A DNA stretch of 64,000 nucleotides from Arbacia lixula (lineage: Eukaryota; Echinodermata; Echinoidea; Arbacioida; Arbaciidae), in the NCBI GenBank assembly GCA_963669155.1, contig OZ022576.1:22852178-22916177 (forward strand), in the 5' to 3' direction. Positions 38,718 to 51,300 of the stretch are shown here, piece by piece (the stretch's first letter is position 1; the number at the start of each line of letters is the position of its first letter). The position numbers and the translations under genes were made by a program. The notes under the pieces were generated by a model. The model saw only the letters and a list, made by a program, of their open reading frames with translations, made no database searches and was not told the DNA's origin.

Positions 38718-41130
38718 GCCATTATGTTAACAGGTGTCCATGGAATGGTTCTCATTTAAGTCCCGGGATCAGTGTTGCATCCCCATATTACCTCAGAATC
38801 TGGGATGTTTATCTTGCACACCCCCTCCTTGTGTGGCCCTCACACAGTGGCAAGTTGGGTCTGAGCAAAAGAAACAGCTCTTGTTTTGTGATATCCTCTT
38901 TAAAACACCAAGTTTCAATTACCAGAGGATTAAAGTTAACATAACTATCATAACAATTAGAATGATTCAAGGAAGCAATGAAACTAGTCATATTCATTTG
39001 GTCTACTCTTGATTTATGAGTCAAAACCAATATCAAGTCGTTCTTTAAAACTGCACATATATATTTTAGTTTAATTGAGTATGACATTACAAACTATCCC
39101 TTTTACTTCTCCAACTCTTCTAACTAGGCCACCATGTACTAGATTGCTATGGGAGTAGAAAAGGTAGCTGAAGAAGAATTTAAAGTGATTAAAATGGGCT
39201 GGTCATTATGTCGTGCATGAGTCTCTGCTGTTGGTGGTGGTAGTTTTGCAGACGTGGATCACTCATAGCAGTCAGCTACCCTAGTTTTACCTCTTTGAGG
39301 TACCCAAAACATGAAATGCAGAATACCTGTTCCCTTCATCTCTTGGGTTCTGACCCCACGACACATTTGCTAAAGGATGAAGTGTTCTCAAGAAAGGATC
39401 TGCTTAACTACTTGCGCATTTACAAGCTCTTTGGTCCATATTCCTACAGAGGTTAATTCCTAGGTTTGAGTTTCAAAATGTATGATACTGATTTATAGAA
39501 CCCCATGTGACCATCTTTTCATTTTGATATAAGAATTGCAATTCAGTGATGCAATGAGAAATGCATGAGCAAATGTCATTTCATTATCAAATTACTTTTT
39601 CTAAACCATATTACAGAAATTTGTTACATTATTTTGATTCCTATTAGAAGAAAGAGGTCAAATAACCACTGAGTACATTTTTGCTAGTTTGGCCTTTGAT
39701 ATTGTGAAGAAATAAACATATTGCAATCAATCAACTCAGTTAAAATAGAAGTGCCATGCCTTGAGAATAAGACAAATTTACAAATTTTTGTCAAGGCATG
39801 GTATGTTAGACGAAAGAAGCCCAATTATGTGGTTAAAGAGCAGTTGGTAACTCATTCTGTTAAAGAGTAAAGAAGGCCTTTCCCTTAAAAAGAAAGATAA
39901 CAAAGCATTTCATACAACATAGTTCCTCTGTATAGTTTTCCATCAAGCTTCAGTGACGTGTACCGCATAGAAAACAATGTTTGCCCTGTCCAATAGCCTT
40001 ACGTTCTCCACTGTAGAAATGACCTGATCAAGAGCCGGTCCCTTCTGAACCCCTCTAATCATGTTAGTCACGTAGACGACCCAGGTGACCCGACTTCTTC
40101 CCTGTGCCCCAGGACTATCCCCCTTCAAGCATCCCTCTCCAACCTCCCGTCAGTAGTAGTTGGCCTTGCCCTAGGAGGCATGTTTGACTCAGACCCTGAT
40201 GGCATTCTCAGGTTGAGATGACCCGGGTTCGACCATGGTTGCCATGTCTGGGGTGTAGAGGTCGTTGTTTCAAGGCTTGATAATGAGGGCAATGTCAGGT
40301 GCTATTGATTCTACTTTCTCTGAGTGGGTTTAATTCTGTGGTCTGGTTGTTCCACCAAGTGTGTATGGACATGTATTCATCTGAATGGCCACAGTGGAGA
40401 CTTGTGATCCAGTATGACAGGTCCTATTTATGTTCTCATTCCTTAACCCCCCCCTAAAAATAACAGAGAAGTTTCATGTGATACCTATCCCTTCTAATAG
40501 TGTGTGTAGTCCAAAAAGTTTTTGTCGTTAAGACGTTTATTCTGAATCAGTAATCACTATTCGCTCATTAGAAGTGTCTTTGCAATCTCTTATAGTTTTT
40601 GTGACCTCAACTGCACTTAATGACCCTGTCCAGAGTTAAACTTCTGGAGAGATCAATGAGACAAATCCATTTTTATTCTGTATACAGTTACATAAATGGT
40701 ATGTTATGATGCAATATATGAAATTATATGTTTTATGGCATATGATATGATATGATATGATATGATACAATATGATTTGATACCATATGTGTTTTGATTT
40801 AATTTGATATATGTGATATCTGTATGATGTATGATATGTGATAAATTATATATAACATGGTATGATATGATATGATATGACACAATATGATACAATGTGA
40901 TACGATATAATATGATATGACATGATGGGAGTAGATATGTCATTACCAGACTTGTTGCTGTGTGATTCTGTGCAGGGTTACTGAGCGATGGCGGGAGGCA
41001 CAAGTCAACGAGCAGTGAGAGCCAGACCAGAGGGGATACAGATGGGGAGGAGGAACTCGACCTTCTCTACGACCCCTGCCTTAATTGCTACTTTGATCCC
41101 AAGACTGGCAAGTACTATGAATTAGCATGA
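22444..41130 (+). CDS. CFAP20DC: CFAP20 domain-containing protein, 19 coding exons, 958 aa
   Basis: Orthologue of human C3orf67/CFAP20DC, a cilium-associated family whose N-terminal CFAP20 (DUF667) domain is related to an axonemal microtubule inner protein. Coding exons: 22444-22464, 23061-23147, 23776-23869, 24349-24421, 25050-25164, 25691-25847, 26185-26282, 26681-26762, 27404-27522, 28000-28063, 28405-28536, 30207-30830, 31408-31474, 31890-32007, 33860-34327, 35045-35266, 35737-35819, 36269-36366, 40976-41130. All junctions are GT-AG and phases join without a stop. Exons 1-6 (residues 1-182) hold the CFAP20 domain: [49 protein letters not shown]. Residues about 190-845 are Ser/Arg/Gly-rich and disordered, with a 208-residue exon 12 (348-555). 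The C-terminal anchors [14 protein letters not shown] and [20 protein letters not shown] are conserved. Human is shorter (about 690 aa as I recall). Exons 5, 16 and 18 have decayed tandem copies nearby. Confidence 0.92.
24690..25049 (+). repeat. Triplicated acceptor region of CFAP20DC exon 5
   Basis: Three tandem units of about 130 bp each carry a pyrimidine tract, an AG and then AGTC. The AG positions are 24786-24787 (CTCAG|AGTC), 24914-24915 (GTTAG|AGTC) and the working 25048-25049 (CCCAG|AGTC). Shared intron words include TGCTCTTCTTTGTG and AGTC(T/C)TGTATTTATATA. Only the last unit continues into coding sequence. Confidence 0.75.
28586..29740. mobile_element. TTAA-flanked foldback element C, interrupted by D
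   Basis: TTAA occurs at 28586-28589 and 29737-29740. The ends read AGGGCATATACTGTACTGGG and CCCAGTACAGTATATGCCCT, a perfect 20-bp inverted repeat, with AAGGC(A/T) following. Arms also pair inside over AAGCTTGCTGAAAGTTATTT and its complement (about 29475-29640). It is a relative of element A and is non-coding. It lies in CFAP20DC intron 11. Confidence 0.88.
28673..29455. mobile_element. TTAA-flanked element D nested inside C
   Basis: TTAA occurs at 28673-28676 and 29452-29455. The ends CCCTAATACTCCCGGGG and CCCCGGGAGTATTGGGG are inverted repeats with one mismatch. Removing D and one TTAA restores GGTCTTAAATTCA, which is the sequence at the same place in element A. D holds a G homopolymer, a CA tract and no transposase frame. 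Confidence 0.88.
32271..33600. mobile_element. Minisatellite-bearing interspersed element (pearl/HINE-like)
   Basis: It starts ATGCCTCCGCCACGAAGTGG, a small hairpin, followed by a GTCC tract (about 32313-32345). It ends with GAGGCGGAGACAT, the inverse of the start motif. Between them lie about six degenerate units of 150-180 bp marked by AAGATGGATCACTACTTGG (32561, 32722, 32894, 33043 and weaker copies at about 33194 and 33371) and GGTCAGAGGTCAAAGGTCAA. This layout (short termini, tetranucleotide tract, tandem core repeats) resembles the bivalve 'pearl' or Helentron-associated non-autonomous elements. That class is inference. It sits in CFAP20DC intron 14. Confidence 0.65.
34641..34860 (+). 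pseudogene. Two decayed upstream copies of CFAP20DC exon 16
   Basis: Copy 1 starts at 34641 after CTGCAG; copy 2 starts at 34803 after TTGCAG; the working exon starts at 35045 after TTTCAG. Copy 1 reads [18 protein letters not shown] then stop. Copy 2 begins [14 protein letters not shown] and stops after about 35 codons. The real exon begins [14 protein letters not shown]. Intron sequence around TTTTGCA(A)GG(A)TTTTATC is repeated with them, so the unit spans the intron-exon boundary. Confidence 0.8.
36453..36690 (+). pseudogene. Two decayed downstream copies of CFAP20DC exon 18 3' half
   Basis: The working exon 18 has CAGAATGAACAGACACAGCT followed by CTCTCC and AATGAGTTTGGATCAG|GTATTG. Copy 2 (from 36453) reads ATAGAACGAACAGACACGGT and then AACGAGTTTGGATCAG without the GT donor. 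Copy 3 (from 36573) is more diverged (GAATTGGCAAATACAGCTTT). The G-rich intronic flank is repeated too. Unit spacing is 138 and 120 bp. Confidence 0.75.
37424..37507. repeat. (CT)n-rich microsatellite
   Basis: A CT-rich tract in CFAP20DC intron 18. Ser-Leu-rich reading frames through it are artefacts. A second pure CT tract lies at 38668-38718. Confidence 0.95.
39997..40221 (+). other. Unexplained GC-balanced open frame in CFAP20DC intron 18
   Basis: A 74-codon stop-free stretch sits in otherwise AT-rich intron. It reads [19 protein letters not shown] and continues to [20 protein letters not shown] before TGA. It has no good start codon, and its splice phases do not fit a cassette between exons 18 and 19. 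It could be a remnant of a mobile element or a gene fragment. No family is recognised. Confidence 0.2.
40737..40925. repeat. Imperfect ATATG pentanucleotide repeat
   Basis: Runs of GATAT/ATGAT units, for example ATATGATATGATATGATATG, are interrupted by degenerate stretches. It lies in CFAP20DC intron 18, just before the last exon. Confidence 0.9.
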
Positions 41131-41589
41131 CAGCGCAGAGGGCTTCTATATTCTCTTTGCGTGTGTGTGTGTGTCCATGCGAATGTGTGTTGTTTAAGAT
41201 AATTTATATAATAGATATTGTATTTATTGATTTTAATATATCAGCTGCCTTTATGCATTTTTGTACTGTAGAAAATGTGATGTACATGATTAAAATGAGG
41301 TTAAAGTTGATTGGGAAATGGTGTATGAAAGAATGTTTGTAGACGTATATAAATGCTGAAATTAGATAAGATATGTTTATACGACATTCTTGTAAAGAAG
41401 ATATTGTGATACCGAGGCCTACCTGAAACACATTATTTTCTAATGGATTAAAGGTGCTACTGGTATGCTTGTAAATCTTCTGCACACAAAATACAAATGT
41501 TAAAATAATCCCCGAATTCATCTACATTCAAGGGGAATATGTCAATATATGGAGAAGTATGTCAGATGCTTAATATGTGTTATGCCTGT

Positions 41590-41595
41590 AATAAA
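41590..41595 (+). terminator. CFAP20DC polyadenylation signal
   Basis: AATAAA lies 460 bp downstream of the CFAP20DC stop in AT-rich sequence, with TG-rich sequence following. It is the first canonical signal after the stop that I noticed, so the transcript probably ends near 41610-41620. Confidence 0.6.
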
Positions 41596-41619
41596 TATTG
41601 TTTCTAATCCCACTGCAAA

Positions 41620-42696
41620 GCCTTTTACTTATCTCGCCAAAATGTTCTTATTGAGTCAATTTTTTGTAATTTCTTGTAAGTCATGGTTCATGAACCTGTC
41701 AGTGAAATTGTGAATTGTGGATTTTCTTATACTTATACAGTATCTAGCCTTTGAAAAATGAAATAGTGCCTCATATTATTTTCAGATGTATGGGGGACAG
41801 GGGTGTGTGAAACTGAATGTAGTCTTTCAATGCTTGCAATATTCTGTGACTAGATGATCAGCCTTATTTTCTGTCTCAATGAGATCTTAATTTTTTTTTA
41901 GAAGTTGATTGCGAATAAAAGCAGAAAAAGTAGATTGGTTAAGTTGGATAATCAGATAAGTTAATAAAATAAATTGATGAGTTTTTGAAAAGTCTTAAGC
42001 AATAATCCTGCAATTGTATATTGTAAATTACAGTTTGTGTGATTACCTGGGCATGGTCACATTTAACCTTACTGCTCTACAAGATTTGTATGTATTATTC
42101 ACGCTAAAATCCATCCATCCATTAACGGGAGCCCACAGTCGGCATGTATGGGTAATAGAAGTCATGAGCTGCTCCCCACTTTGACATGTACAATATGTGA
42201 GAGAGGTGCAGGTGCGGAGCCAACAAAAAAAATCCAGCTCAGTGTTAGGGAAATTTTTCTCACCATTTTCTCTCCCTTTTTTTGTTTCATTATACTTATC
42301 TTGTCACCAGGGTTTTATCACATAGTAATATTTAAGAGTTCATCAAGTTCAAAATATGAATGGAAATAAATTGGGCATTATGTGTAAGTTGAGTAACATC
42401 TGGTAGCTCAGTCTGGATAGAGACATTATGAGCTTTGTGAAATATCTTGGGCTTGCTGGTATATGTACTACCTCGAACATGATACTGTAATGGGAGTCTG
42501 GAAAGACTTTGTAATTGGCATAAAGATGCTAAATGAAAGAAGGGGAAAAGAAGGTAAGCATATTTGCCAAATTTGTGTGCATGAGTACATACATGTCCTC
42601 TTCATGTCTTTATCTCTCTTAGTTTCTCTAGATCCCTTTTGTTCCCAATTAGTATTTCCTTGTTAGTCTCTCTCTTTCTGTCTCTCTGTCTCTCTA

Positions 42697-42781
<85 letters not shown>

Positions 42782-43030
42782 TTGTGTGTGTAGATCATTC
42801 CGTCTACAGGTCTGTATCTCTCAATGTCTGCATGTCTGTCTATCTCTGACTCATGCAACCTGTCTCTTCCCCCTTTTCTCCCTTTTTTTTACTCCCTTCT
42901 TTACTCCCTCTGTATCTGTCCATCTCTCCCTGTTTAACCTGCTCTCATATATGATCCCAAATTCAGCAATTACATTCTCAATGATACAGCCAATGGTACA
43001 GTAATGTACAAATGTAATTAATTAATTACT
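41620..43030. other. Intergenic with CT microsatellite
   Basis: No gene is supported. CT and TCTG repeats occupy about 42666-42782. Confidence 0.4.
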
Positions 43031-43338
43031 GAAATGCATTGAAATTAAAGCTGGACTCATGTCATCTAGAATGAGCTCATAACATTCTCATTGGGTCAGC
43101 TGCTCTTGTTTGCCTTAATCTTAACACACAATACAACATGAAATGACGAGTATGTGGAGTAATATACAGAATTGGAAACGGAAATGCATTGAAGTTTAAT
43201 CCATTCTAATGTTAGCTGGAATAAACTCATAACATTCTCACTGGTTCAGCTGCTCTCGTCTGCCTTAATACACAACACAAGTACTAAATGTAATGATTAG
43301 TATGTGGAGTACTGTACCAATGAAATGAGTCGAATTCC
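43031..43338. repeat. Tandem duplication, period about 150 bp
   Basis: Units start GAAATGCATTGAA at 43031 and 43181, and a partial third begins near 43339. Shared words include CTCATAACATTCTCA, TCAGCTGCTCT and GTATGTGGAGTA. Non-coding. Confidence 0.85.
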
Positions 43339-43344
43339 AAAATG

Positions 43345-46300
43345 CTTTGAAGTGTGACTTACCACAGATTTATTGACATACCTTCTGGGGTTTTTTTTGG
43401 TAAGGTGATATTAGTGCATGTTCCTGAATATACAAGGACTTCCATTCTGTGGTTGCGGTATGCATTGCTCCATTGATTACATCCTTTTCTGTTGGTGTAT
43501 TCATTCAAGTTGTAAATCCTTGATTAAAGGTGGCTTATCCCATTTGCAGGCTCAACATATACAATTGTTAAAAGTCATGGTATTTAGAAGTACATGTATT
43601 CTGTCATGAACTTCTGTCAAAATGAAAGAACTGGAAAGTGATTTTGGATGGATCTAGACTGACTTGTACATTTTAAATTGATATGGGTGGGTCTTTTTAA
43701 GATATAGCCTAGTCCCTGCAGACCTTTACACTGACAGTGTCATTTTGAACATCTTAATCAGATCCATGCAGTACACACAAATATTTCTTGTCAAGCTTCA
43801 ACTTTCTTTTGCATTTGAAAAAAAAAGCTGAACCTGAGAGCCAACTACTGGGCAAGGGTGGCATCAAGAGGCATCAAAAGGTTTTGCGTGATGAAACCAA
43901 AAACATTCTTTGAAATCTATTTCACCGTTACTTTTCATGTGCTTTTAAGTGTAGTTCTCTTTACATCAACATTTAATATAGTGAGTGAATGTAGAAGTGA
44001 AGATCTATGTTTTCAAATGATGAACCCAAATCAGTGAGTGCAGGCTAGACATTTTTCTCTGAAATTGAAATAAATCAGTACATGTACTGTCAAAAGAAGT
44101 CTCCTGTTTGGGACTGCAAAAGCTGTGATCCTAAATATGTCCATTGTATGCAAGCAGACAGAGCCATTCATTGGGGTGCAGAAAATTCGTCTTTGACTGA
44201 ATATTATTTGTGAATTGTGGTATTATATGGTCTGATATTTTCCGTCACTTTTGATCATATTTGGAGCACCGAGCCTGTAGGTACGATCCATTGACATTGT
44301 ATTTAAAAATAACTCAAGTTTGAACTTGATCCGTTTTCAAGGCCTAATGCTGAGTACACAGGTAAACATGCATATATGCCCTAAAGCTGTGTACATACAT
44401 ACATGCGCCATGTATGCCAAGTCTGCTCAGCAGTTTGTGAGTAAGTGAGTCAGTGAGTCTGAAAAAGCAGAGACTACAAGTAGCTCCTACATATGTTTGT
44501 ACAGAGTTGTCAGGCTCTAGTCTGATTGTACAGACACAAGTGTTGAGACAGTGTCACAATGGAGTCTGCATCTGCAGACTAACCGTTTAGATCTATTCAG
44601 GTCCTCACATTCTGGTGATTGAGCGAGAAAACTATTGTCCGTTATACTTTGATAATACGTCTGAATTCAGGGTATGCTCAGAGCAAGTGCTGTAACACTA
44701 TTTTGCTTTTCAAATGATATATATAGTGTTGCAATGCAAGAGAGATATTTTGGTTCAAATGATAATCTTGGATAATGAATACAGAGTGAACAAGATTCTT
44801 CTAGCTCAATCTAAAAAAATCAAAAGGTTATGTACTTGTTGCAATGATGATAATGTATTTGAGTGATGAAGTTGATACATATTTTATTTATTACTTTACT
44901 TAGACTTTAAAACAATGAAAAAAAAAAACAAATGTCAGTTATGTTGTGTTCATAATGATGGAAGTAAAGACAAAGACAATTTAATGTAAAATTTAATTTG
45001 ATGCATTGCCCTACTGTGACAAATGGAAGCAAGTGACAATTCATTCAATTTTGAGTTACTGATGGGTGTTTGTTTGTTTTTTCTCAGCATTTATAGGAAC
45101 AAATTTGAGAAAAAATATTTGATCTGATGTGATGTGGTATAATATTACAAACATCTAAAAAATATAAATAATTTACAAGAAAATTCCTGTGTATACTTGC
45201 TTCCATATGTCAAAGAGGAGCAGTATACATATTTCATTCTGTCTGTAAAACTCAGCATTTTATTACTTTGACATTACATTACTTGTAGTTGTGAAGTTCT
45301 AGTAGAACATGTACTGTATGTACGGGTGTGCCTTGACAACTTTTGATAATGGAGAGTGTGTGACCGTTAACCATGTCAATTGTCTTCAGGGGAGGGGAAA
45401 TCCAAAATTTGCAGGTGGGATATAAAAATGTATTTGCAGGGGGGGGGGGGGGAGCTACTTTTAAATCTGATGTCATGAAAAGGGCACACTAAACCATGCT
45501 GTGATTTATACCCTATGACAAAATCAAGTTTTCAGAGGGGTGCTTTTGTTGTTTACGGGGGTTCTTATTTTGCATTGCAGTGGATTAATCGCCCCCCTGA
45601 GCTCACATGTATTTTTTCCACTGGTAGTTCCTCTTTTTTACCCCACCCTGACAGAAACTTCAGAAAGTACTGTCTTTGCTGAATCAAATGGAATTGATAT
45701 GTTTTCAATGTCGGGTTCTATCCCTCATGGACATGACCCACACGCGGTCATGATTCCAAAATTTTCAGAATGTTTTCTGTTACATTGTTATTGCCTGTAA
45801 ATGTACTTTTCTGCACCTTCTGTATGGGAGCTGTTCTCATGAATCTCTCTAGAAAAGAAGGGCATAGTTGCATTGCATGTTGAATTCATCTTTACAATGT
45901 ATTGTTGAGAAAAAACTGAAAGTCATTTACCTCTCACTGCTATTGGCATGAAGATGTGTTGTGAGTCAAGGTTGTTTTCAGGGCTTGGTACTCTGAAGGA
46001 TAAAGTCTCCCTCAACGCTTCAAATGATATTGGTGTTCCCTTCCTAAAATCCACTATTTAAAACAAAAAGTATTTGTAATAACTGTCCACAACACAATAA
46101 GGCACTTCGTAATTGCAATTTGTGCATGAGTAGATAATTGCTGGTAGAAAATGACCTGAGATCAATTTCATTACTCACAGAGAAAAATGGGAATTCATTA
46201 GGTAGTCGACCACATTTCAATTTATTATCATGCAAATATGGAAACGGCTACAGTATTCAGCTCTGAGAAGGTAGTGTAAGAACATCCAACCATGTGCATT

Positions 46301-46558
46301 TGCTTCTACATGTATTGTTGTTCCGGGCACACTATTAAATGTCTTTACATCCATCTTTATGAAAAGATCCCAGTCAGCAGTCTGTAGTATTTATTCAATG
46401 GATTATCCGACCATGGTGGAAATACAAACAGGTCTATTATAATGGAAAATATATTTATATGAATTGGGTTTTTCATCAGTATCCAAAGGTATGAGAAATA
46501 TGTACATAAATAATGTACAACCCCGGCTCTGTTTAACATGAGTTTGGGGCTGTGGTTA
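43345..46558. other. Intergenic, nothing recognised
   Basis: AT-rich sequence with no supported exon on either strand. A G run lies at about 45440-45452. Around 46375-46415 a short stretch, CAGTCTGTAGTATTTATTCA, resembles the reverse complement of about 10925-10965, so it is a short dispersed repeat. Confidence 0.3.
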
Positions 46559-46662
46559 TTTCAGTAGCAAAATACAGTTATCAGATCTTGTGTTGAACTG
46601 AATTTGGTAATTTCAGTAGCAAAATACAGTTATCAGATCTTGTGTTGAACTGAATTTGGTAA
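46559..46662. repeat. Perfect 52-bp tandem duplication
   Basis: The unit 46559-46610 (starting TTTCAGTAGCAAAATACAGT) is repeated without change at 46611-46662. Confidence 0.97.
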
Positions 46663-49543
46663 TATACATGTAAAACAAAAGTTTCTTGTTACTTTTGAGA
46701 CCCGTATAAGTGCTTGTTAAGGTTTACCAATTTATCCAGGTATTATTTCATAATGGCATTGCAGTGTAATTCATATTACAGGATATACAGGCCATAGATT
46801 ATCTGTACATGGAACTTCTTGTAATAATGATCATCAGTTTGTATTTGTGTTGAAAAGCACATACCTGACACTGTCTCTATATTGTACAGAGAATATTGTT
46901 ATAGTTATAAAGTGCATAGATAATTTATTTTGCTCATTTGTGTGAAAATAAGCATTCCACAAGTACTGTTAGTTCAATGCCGTCCATGTTGTATGGGAAG
47001 TATCGTTATTGTATGTTGTGATGTATTCATTAAATGCTGCCAAGCTAAAAATTAGACAATTCAGCGTGATTCATTATTTTATTCAGAGATTCAGTGAATA
47101 GAAGTTATTTTTTCATATTCAAAGTTGCATTAGCATGAAAGGAATTTGTTGATAGAATTGATATGATATTTAATGTGTTATTTTGTTTAACTTGTTATTC
47201 ACATTCTAGTCAAAGACAAGAACATCATTCCTAGAGAGAGAGAGAGAGATAGAGAGAGAGAGGGGGGGGGGGGGGGGGAGAGGTGGAGAGAGAGACGTTT
47301 ATCCGTTGGCAATTTTAAGTTAGAGTTCTGCTTCTGTTTCCTTTGTTTCTTGCAGCGTACCAAGAAAATAAAACTCCCCGCATTTTCCCTAGTACTGTAC
47401 CGGTACGTGCTGGTATCTGTCATTTTAGGTGGACCAAGGAGGTATACAACCACGTTGATTGTCACAATATATCTTAGTCTGAAGGGTCGAAAGGGAAGAA
47501 CTGTTGTTTTCTTGTGGCTATAGCAGAGACACGCCTCGATCTAGCTGGAAACTTACTGGCATGTTTTTCAAACTTGAAAGATGAGCTATGACGATGGATA
47601 GATGACGTCCGTAGTTTAGATGGAAAGGAATTGATCATCTTGTAGATAAATTTACAATGGTACACGTCACACAATGGAAATAGGAGAGGGACTTCCACTG
47701 TTCTTCCGTTTCCAGCCCTAGTAAAACTCCTCTTTCCCCTATCTAGAGTATGAAATTCGTCTTATGGTCGCTTGAAGGGAACTTGAACGTGTAGGCGTAT
47801 ATAGTTCCTAATTGATAGGCAACTGGCGCGTGAGAGAGCAGATCGGGCTAATACTGTAAACTTTGTCAGTATCAACCAATCATAGACCTAGCACACCGTT
47901 TATCGTCTGTGGGACTGACAGGGTTAAAAAGGCATATGCAGTTCTTTGGTCACCCCTCTAGAAGAACTCGCTTTAGAAAGTGATGTAGTACCTGATTGAG
48001 ATGGACCAAGAAGGTATAAATTCACGTTTATACCTCCTTTGGTGAGCGAATGGGTGAATGATATGGGCATGGCAGATCAGGAAACTGTTAAAAAGACATC
48101 GTTTTCCAAAACATGCTTTCCAAAAACGCTTTACAGTGTTAAGGATATCGGACGATGCTTATCTTGTTTTAAGTAACATGCAAATTAGTTCTCTTTTCCT
48201 TTTATTTCATCTGCTCTAGTTTTCTTATCCCACTTCATAGATATGTCACTGTGATACGCGCTTTTTATGCATTTTATCAACATGAATATTATTATTTCTT
48301 GTTTTCTTATGCGCCCACTGGGCCCAAGAAGAAAAAAAAAATCAACCATATGCGATAACACGTGTGCAAATGAAAGGCCACATTTATTACGGCGTTGCCG
48401 TTTTATACCTTGATACTCGGGAGATAAATGACGAGATAATCAGATAGCATGGCTTGTATTGCATACACCGTCCGTCATTCTAACTCTTACTATCGGGCAT
48501 AACACAGATTTATTGACCTCATAAACATAAATGTACGATAACGCAAATCAAATATCTATTTGAATATTCGCATAAGTATATCCTCTATACACCCATATAC
48601 CTTTTCTTATCGGTTATCTGTTGTGTGTTTTCTATAAATACTTTTATGTTCTATTGTGTATTTTGTTTCACATGCAAGAGTACGCGGCATATTATTTTGT
48701 CGGCAATTCTTCTTTTTTAAGTAGTACGTATCTCCTTCAGGTCAAAATATAAACACATAAATATACAGAAGGAAAACCATCAAATATGACAAATATTCAG
48801 AAGGGAAATTGTTGAAACCTTCTGCAAAATGTCTTAACCTTCGTTACACCGCACATTACAGCTCACACCCGTAAAACAAAGAGATTTAACTTCCCGACGA
48901 ATACTAGTAGATGTCGGGTACAGCGGAAATGTGTGAGATAATGACTGGGAAAGCGGTTAAAAAGTGCGAAAGTCACGAGTCCTATAAGTCCTTTTGCAAT
49001 ACCAAACAAGCTGTATTGGGTGAAGTATCATTGATCTTGCGTGTTTATCCTTATCGAAGGTACGGTTTCTCTACGTAATCTTCTCCCCACATCCCTGGTA
49101 ATACGGAAGGTTTCCGTTTCTACCAAATACGGGTTGCGGTGTGGGTTCTATTGCGAATGAGTCTCATCCTTGTCGATCTCTCTCCAACAATCGTTTTCAA
49201 ACACGATGAGTATCGATCTAAATATACAGACCATCGTACGAGAATACACACACAATTAGCCCCTGAACTATAGCATTTTGTTGCTCTTTTTGTTCTTTCA
49301 GCAAGTAACACAAAATCTTGTCCAAGATCTCTAATGAAACCTTAGTCTTGCATCCATATCCTTATTCATCGTTTCGATAAGGGAAGCTGCCAGTCACAGT
49401 GAGGAAACGAGTTTAATAATTGATAATGAAAAGATTTTTTATTGTAATCGAACTTCCCATTAAGCAAACTGTTAGATCACGTCACAGGTGACGTATGCGC
49501 TGTGATTTGTGAAGTTCATACATTCAGTTGCCGACATCCTGGC
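46663..49543. other. Intergenic; GA tract and a possible inverted-repeat element
   Basis: GA/G-rich microsatellite at about 47233-47294. GGACCAAGGAGGTATA (47431-47446) recurs as GGACCAAGAAGGTATAAA (48003-48020) and inverted as TTTATACCTCCTTTGGT (48037-48053). These may be the ends of a small mobile element spanning about 47430-48053, but no target duplication was confirmed. Minus-strand frames of 74-88 codons at 47199-47698 show no known domain. Confidence 0.3.
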
Positions 49544-49569
49544 GGGGGGGGGGGGGGGGGGGGGGGGGG
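49544..49569. repeat. 26-base G homopolymer
   Basis: An uninterrupted G run followed by AGGGAGGG. It is prone to G-quadruplex formation and to length error in assembly. Confidence 0.9.
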
Positions 49570-50546
49570 AGGGAGGGAATACCCCCACCCACTGATAAAG
49601 GAAGACGCAAAAAAAAAAAGCCCGGTCTGATTAAGATTAGGGTCGAAAGGTCGATGGGACAAAATCAATTAGATTGACTCAATAATAATGTTTCATGTTG
49701 TTTTATTTGGCATCCCATAAAATTTAGTTCAAGATTGATACTCTGTGGTGGTTAAACCTTTGTTCTGAGTACGAGCTAAAAGATGACACAAAGCTCGCAT
49801 CATTACATCAACCTACATTCTATTGCTTTAAATACTTTTAAGGATGACACAAGTTTTATGATGGTTGAAGATTTGGAAATACAAGCTACCGTTCGACCTC
49901 TGGATACATATCGTGCACTCGATCTATTTTTACTGAGATCGTCCTTTATCATTCGTGTAACTTCATACGTTTCAAGGGATCCTATATCACAGCCAGAGAC
50001 ATTTTGTAATCTGAGTTGTCGTAAGTCTAAATACCTCTCTTTTATTACGTGCATGGATGGGCAAGGTACGTTCACATAGAAGTCGTGTGCTACCAGGTGC
50101 TACTACAGCTTGCAACAATAACACTCTTATCGAGCCCTCCAGATTGTTCCTCCACTCCGATGAAGGGGCTAACCGTCTTAGTATTCAAAGATCGCTTCAT
50201 AATGAAGTCTTCATGCTTTTGCAAAAGCGGGAAACCGTTAGCAGCGAAGTGCCGGCTGCGAGCGATGGCGGCAAAGCGCTTTCGTGTGAACGGGTACTTT
50301 TTTGACAATTGCAAGTTTCGAAGTACATGTACATGTAATTTTTTACTGCCCAAATTAATCCTTTCTTTTCATAACTCAATTATTTAGGACTGTTTAGTGC
50401 TGTTCATAGTCCAATGATCATTCACTCAAACGCCCCCCACCCTCCCCCTCCTTCCCTTCCTGGCCATCCCCTATTTTAGTCTACATGTCTTTACTTGAAT
50501 GAAGAATTAGAGAAGGTGTTCATCATGTCGCCCTCCCATGGAATTT
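49570..50546. other. Intergenic with overlapping open frames of doubtful coding value
   Basis: Frames of 80-112 codons are open on both strands at 49783-50387, and the base composition is more balanced than its surroundings. No domain, splice site pair or codon bias supports a gene. It could be a degraded mobile element. Confidence 0.25.
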
Positions 50547-50670
<124 letters not shown>

Positions 50671-50997
50671 CATATATACAAGAACCACTATTTATATCAA
50701 AACGATTCGATGCAGAAAAGAAACACGAAAATAGTACGCAAACCTATGTCATGAAACCAGGTAACAATGGCGTAGATCACTCTGAATACTCTGATCTCTC
50801 AAATAAATTTAATCGCAAATATGTGTCCATAAACAAGTTCCCCTTCTTTGTGTGTGATTGTATCTTGGGATGTATATCTTATATCATTCATTTGTCATCA
50901 GTTTCGTGACTTTTTTTCATTGATTTACATTGTAAAGCACGATGTGTCTGTTATTGCAATATGTCCTCTCTGAAAAACAGAAAAACTGTTTTTTTAA

Positions 50998-51249
50998 TTG
51001 ATCTTAAATGGAGAAAACCAAATCTCTCTCCCAATTTTCACCCTCTCTCGCTTTATTTTTCTTTCCCTCCCTTTATGTCTATCTAATTTTCCCCCTGCCC
51101 CCCTTTCGCTGTATACGATCTCCTGCTCTAACTCCTGCTCCAACCACCACCCCCGTCTCTACCCCCCCCCCTTACCCGCTCTCATTTATATCTCGCCCCT
51201 CTCCATCTCCTCACTGCTCACCCGATCTCATTTATATCCCATTCCCCCC

Positions 51250-51300
<51 letters not shown>

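Noticed and set aside
49783..50387. Overlapping open frames on both strands
   Set aside because: Open on both strands with no family match and no exon signals, so kept only as a region note.
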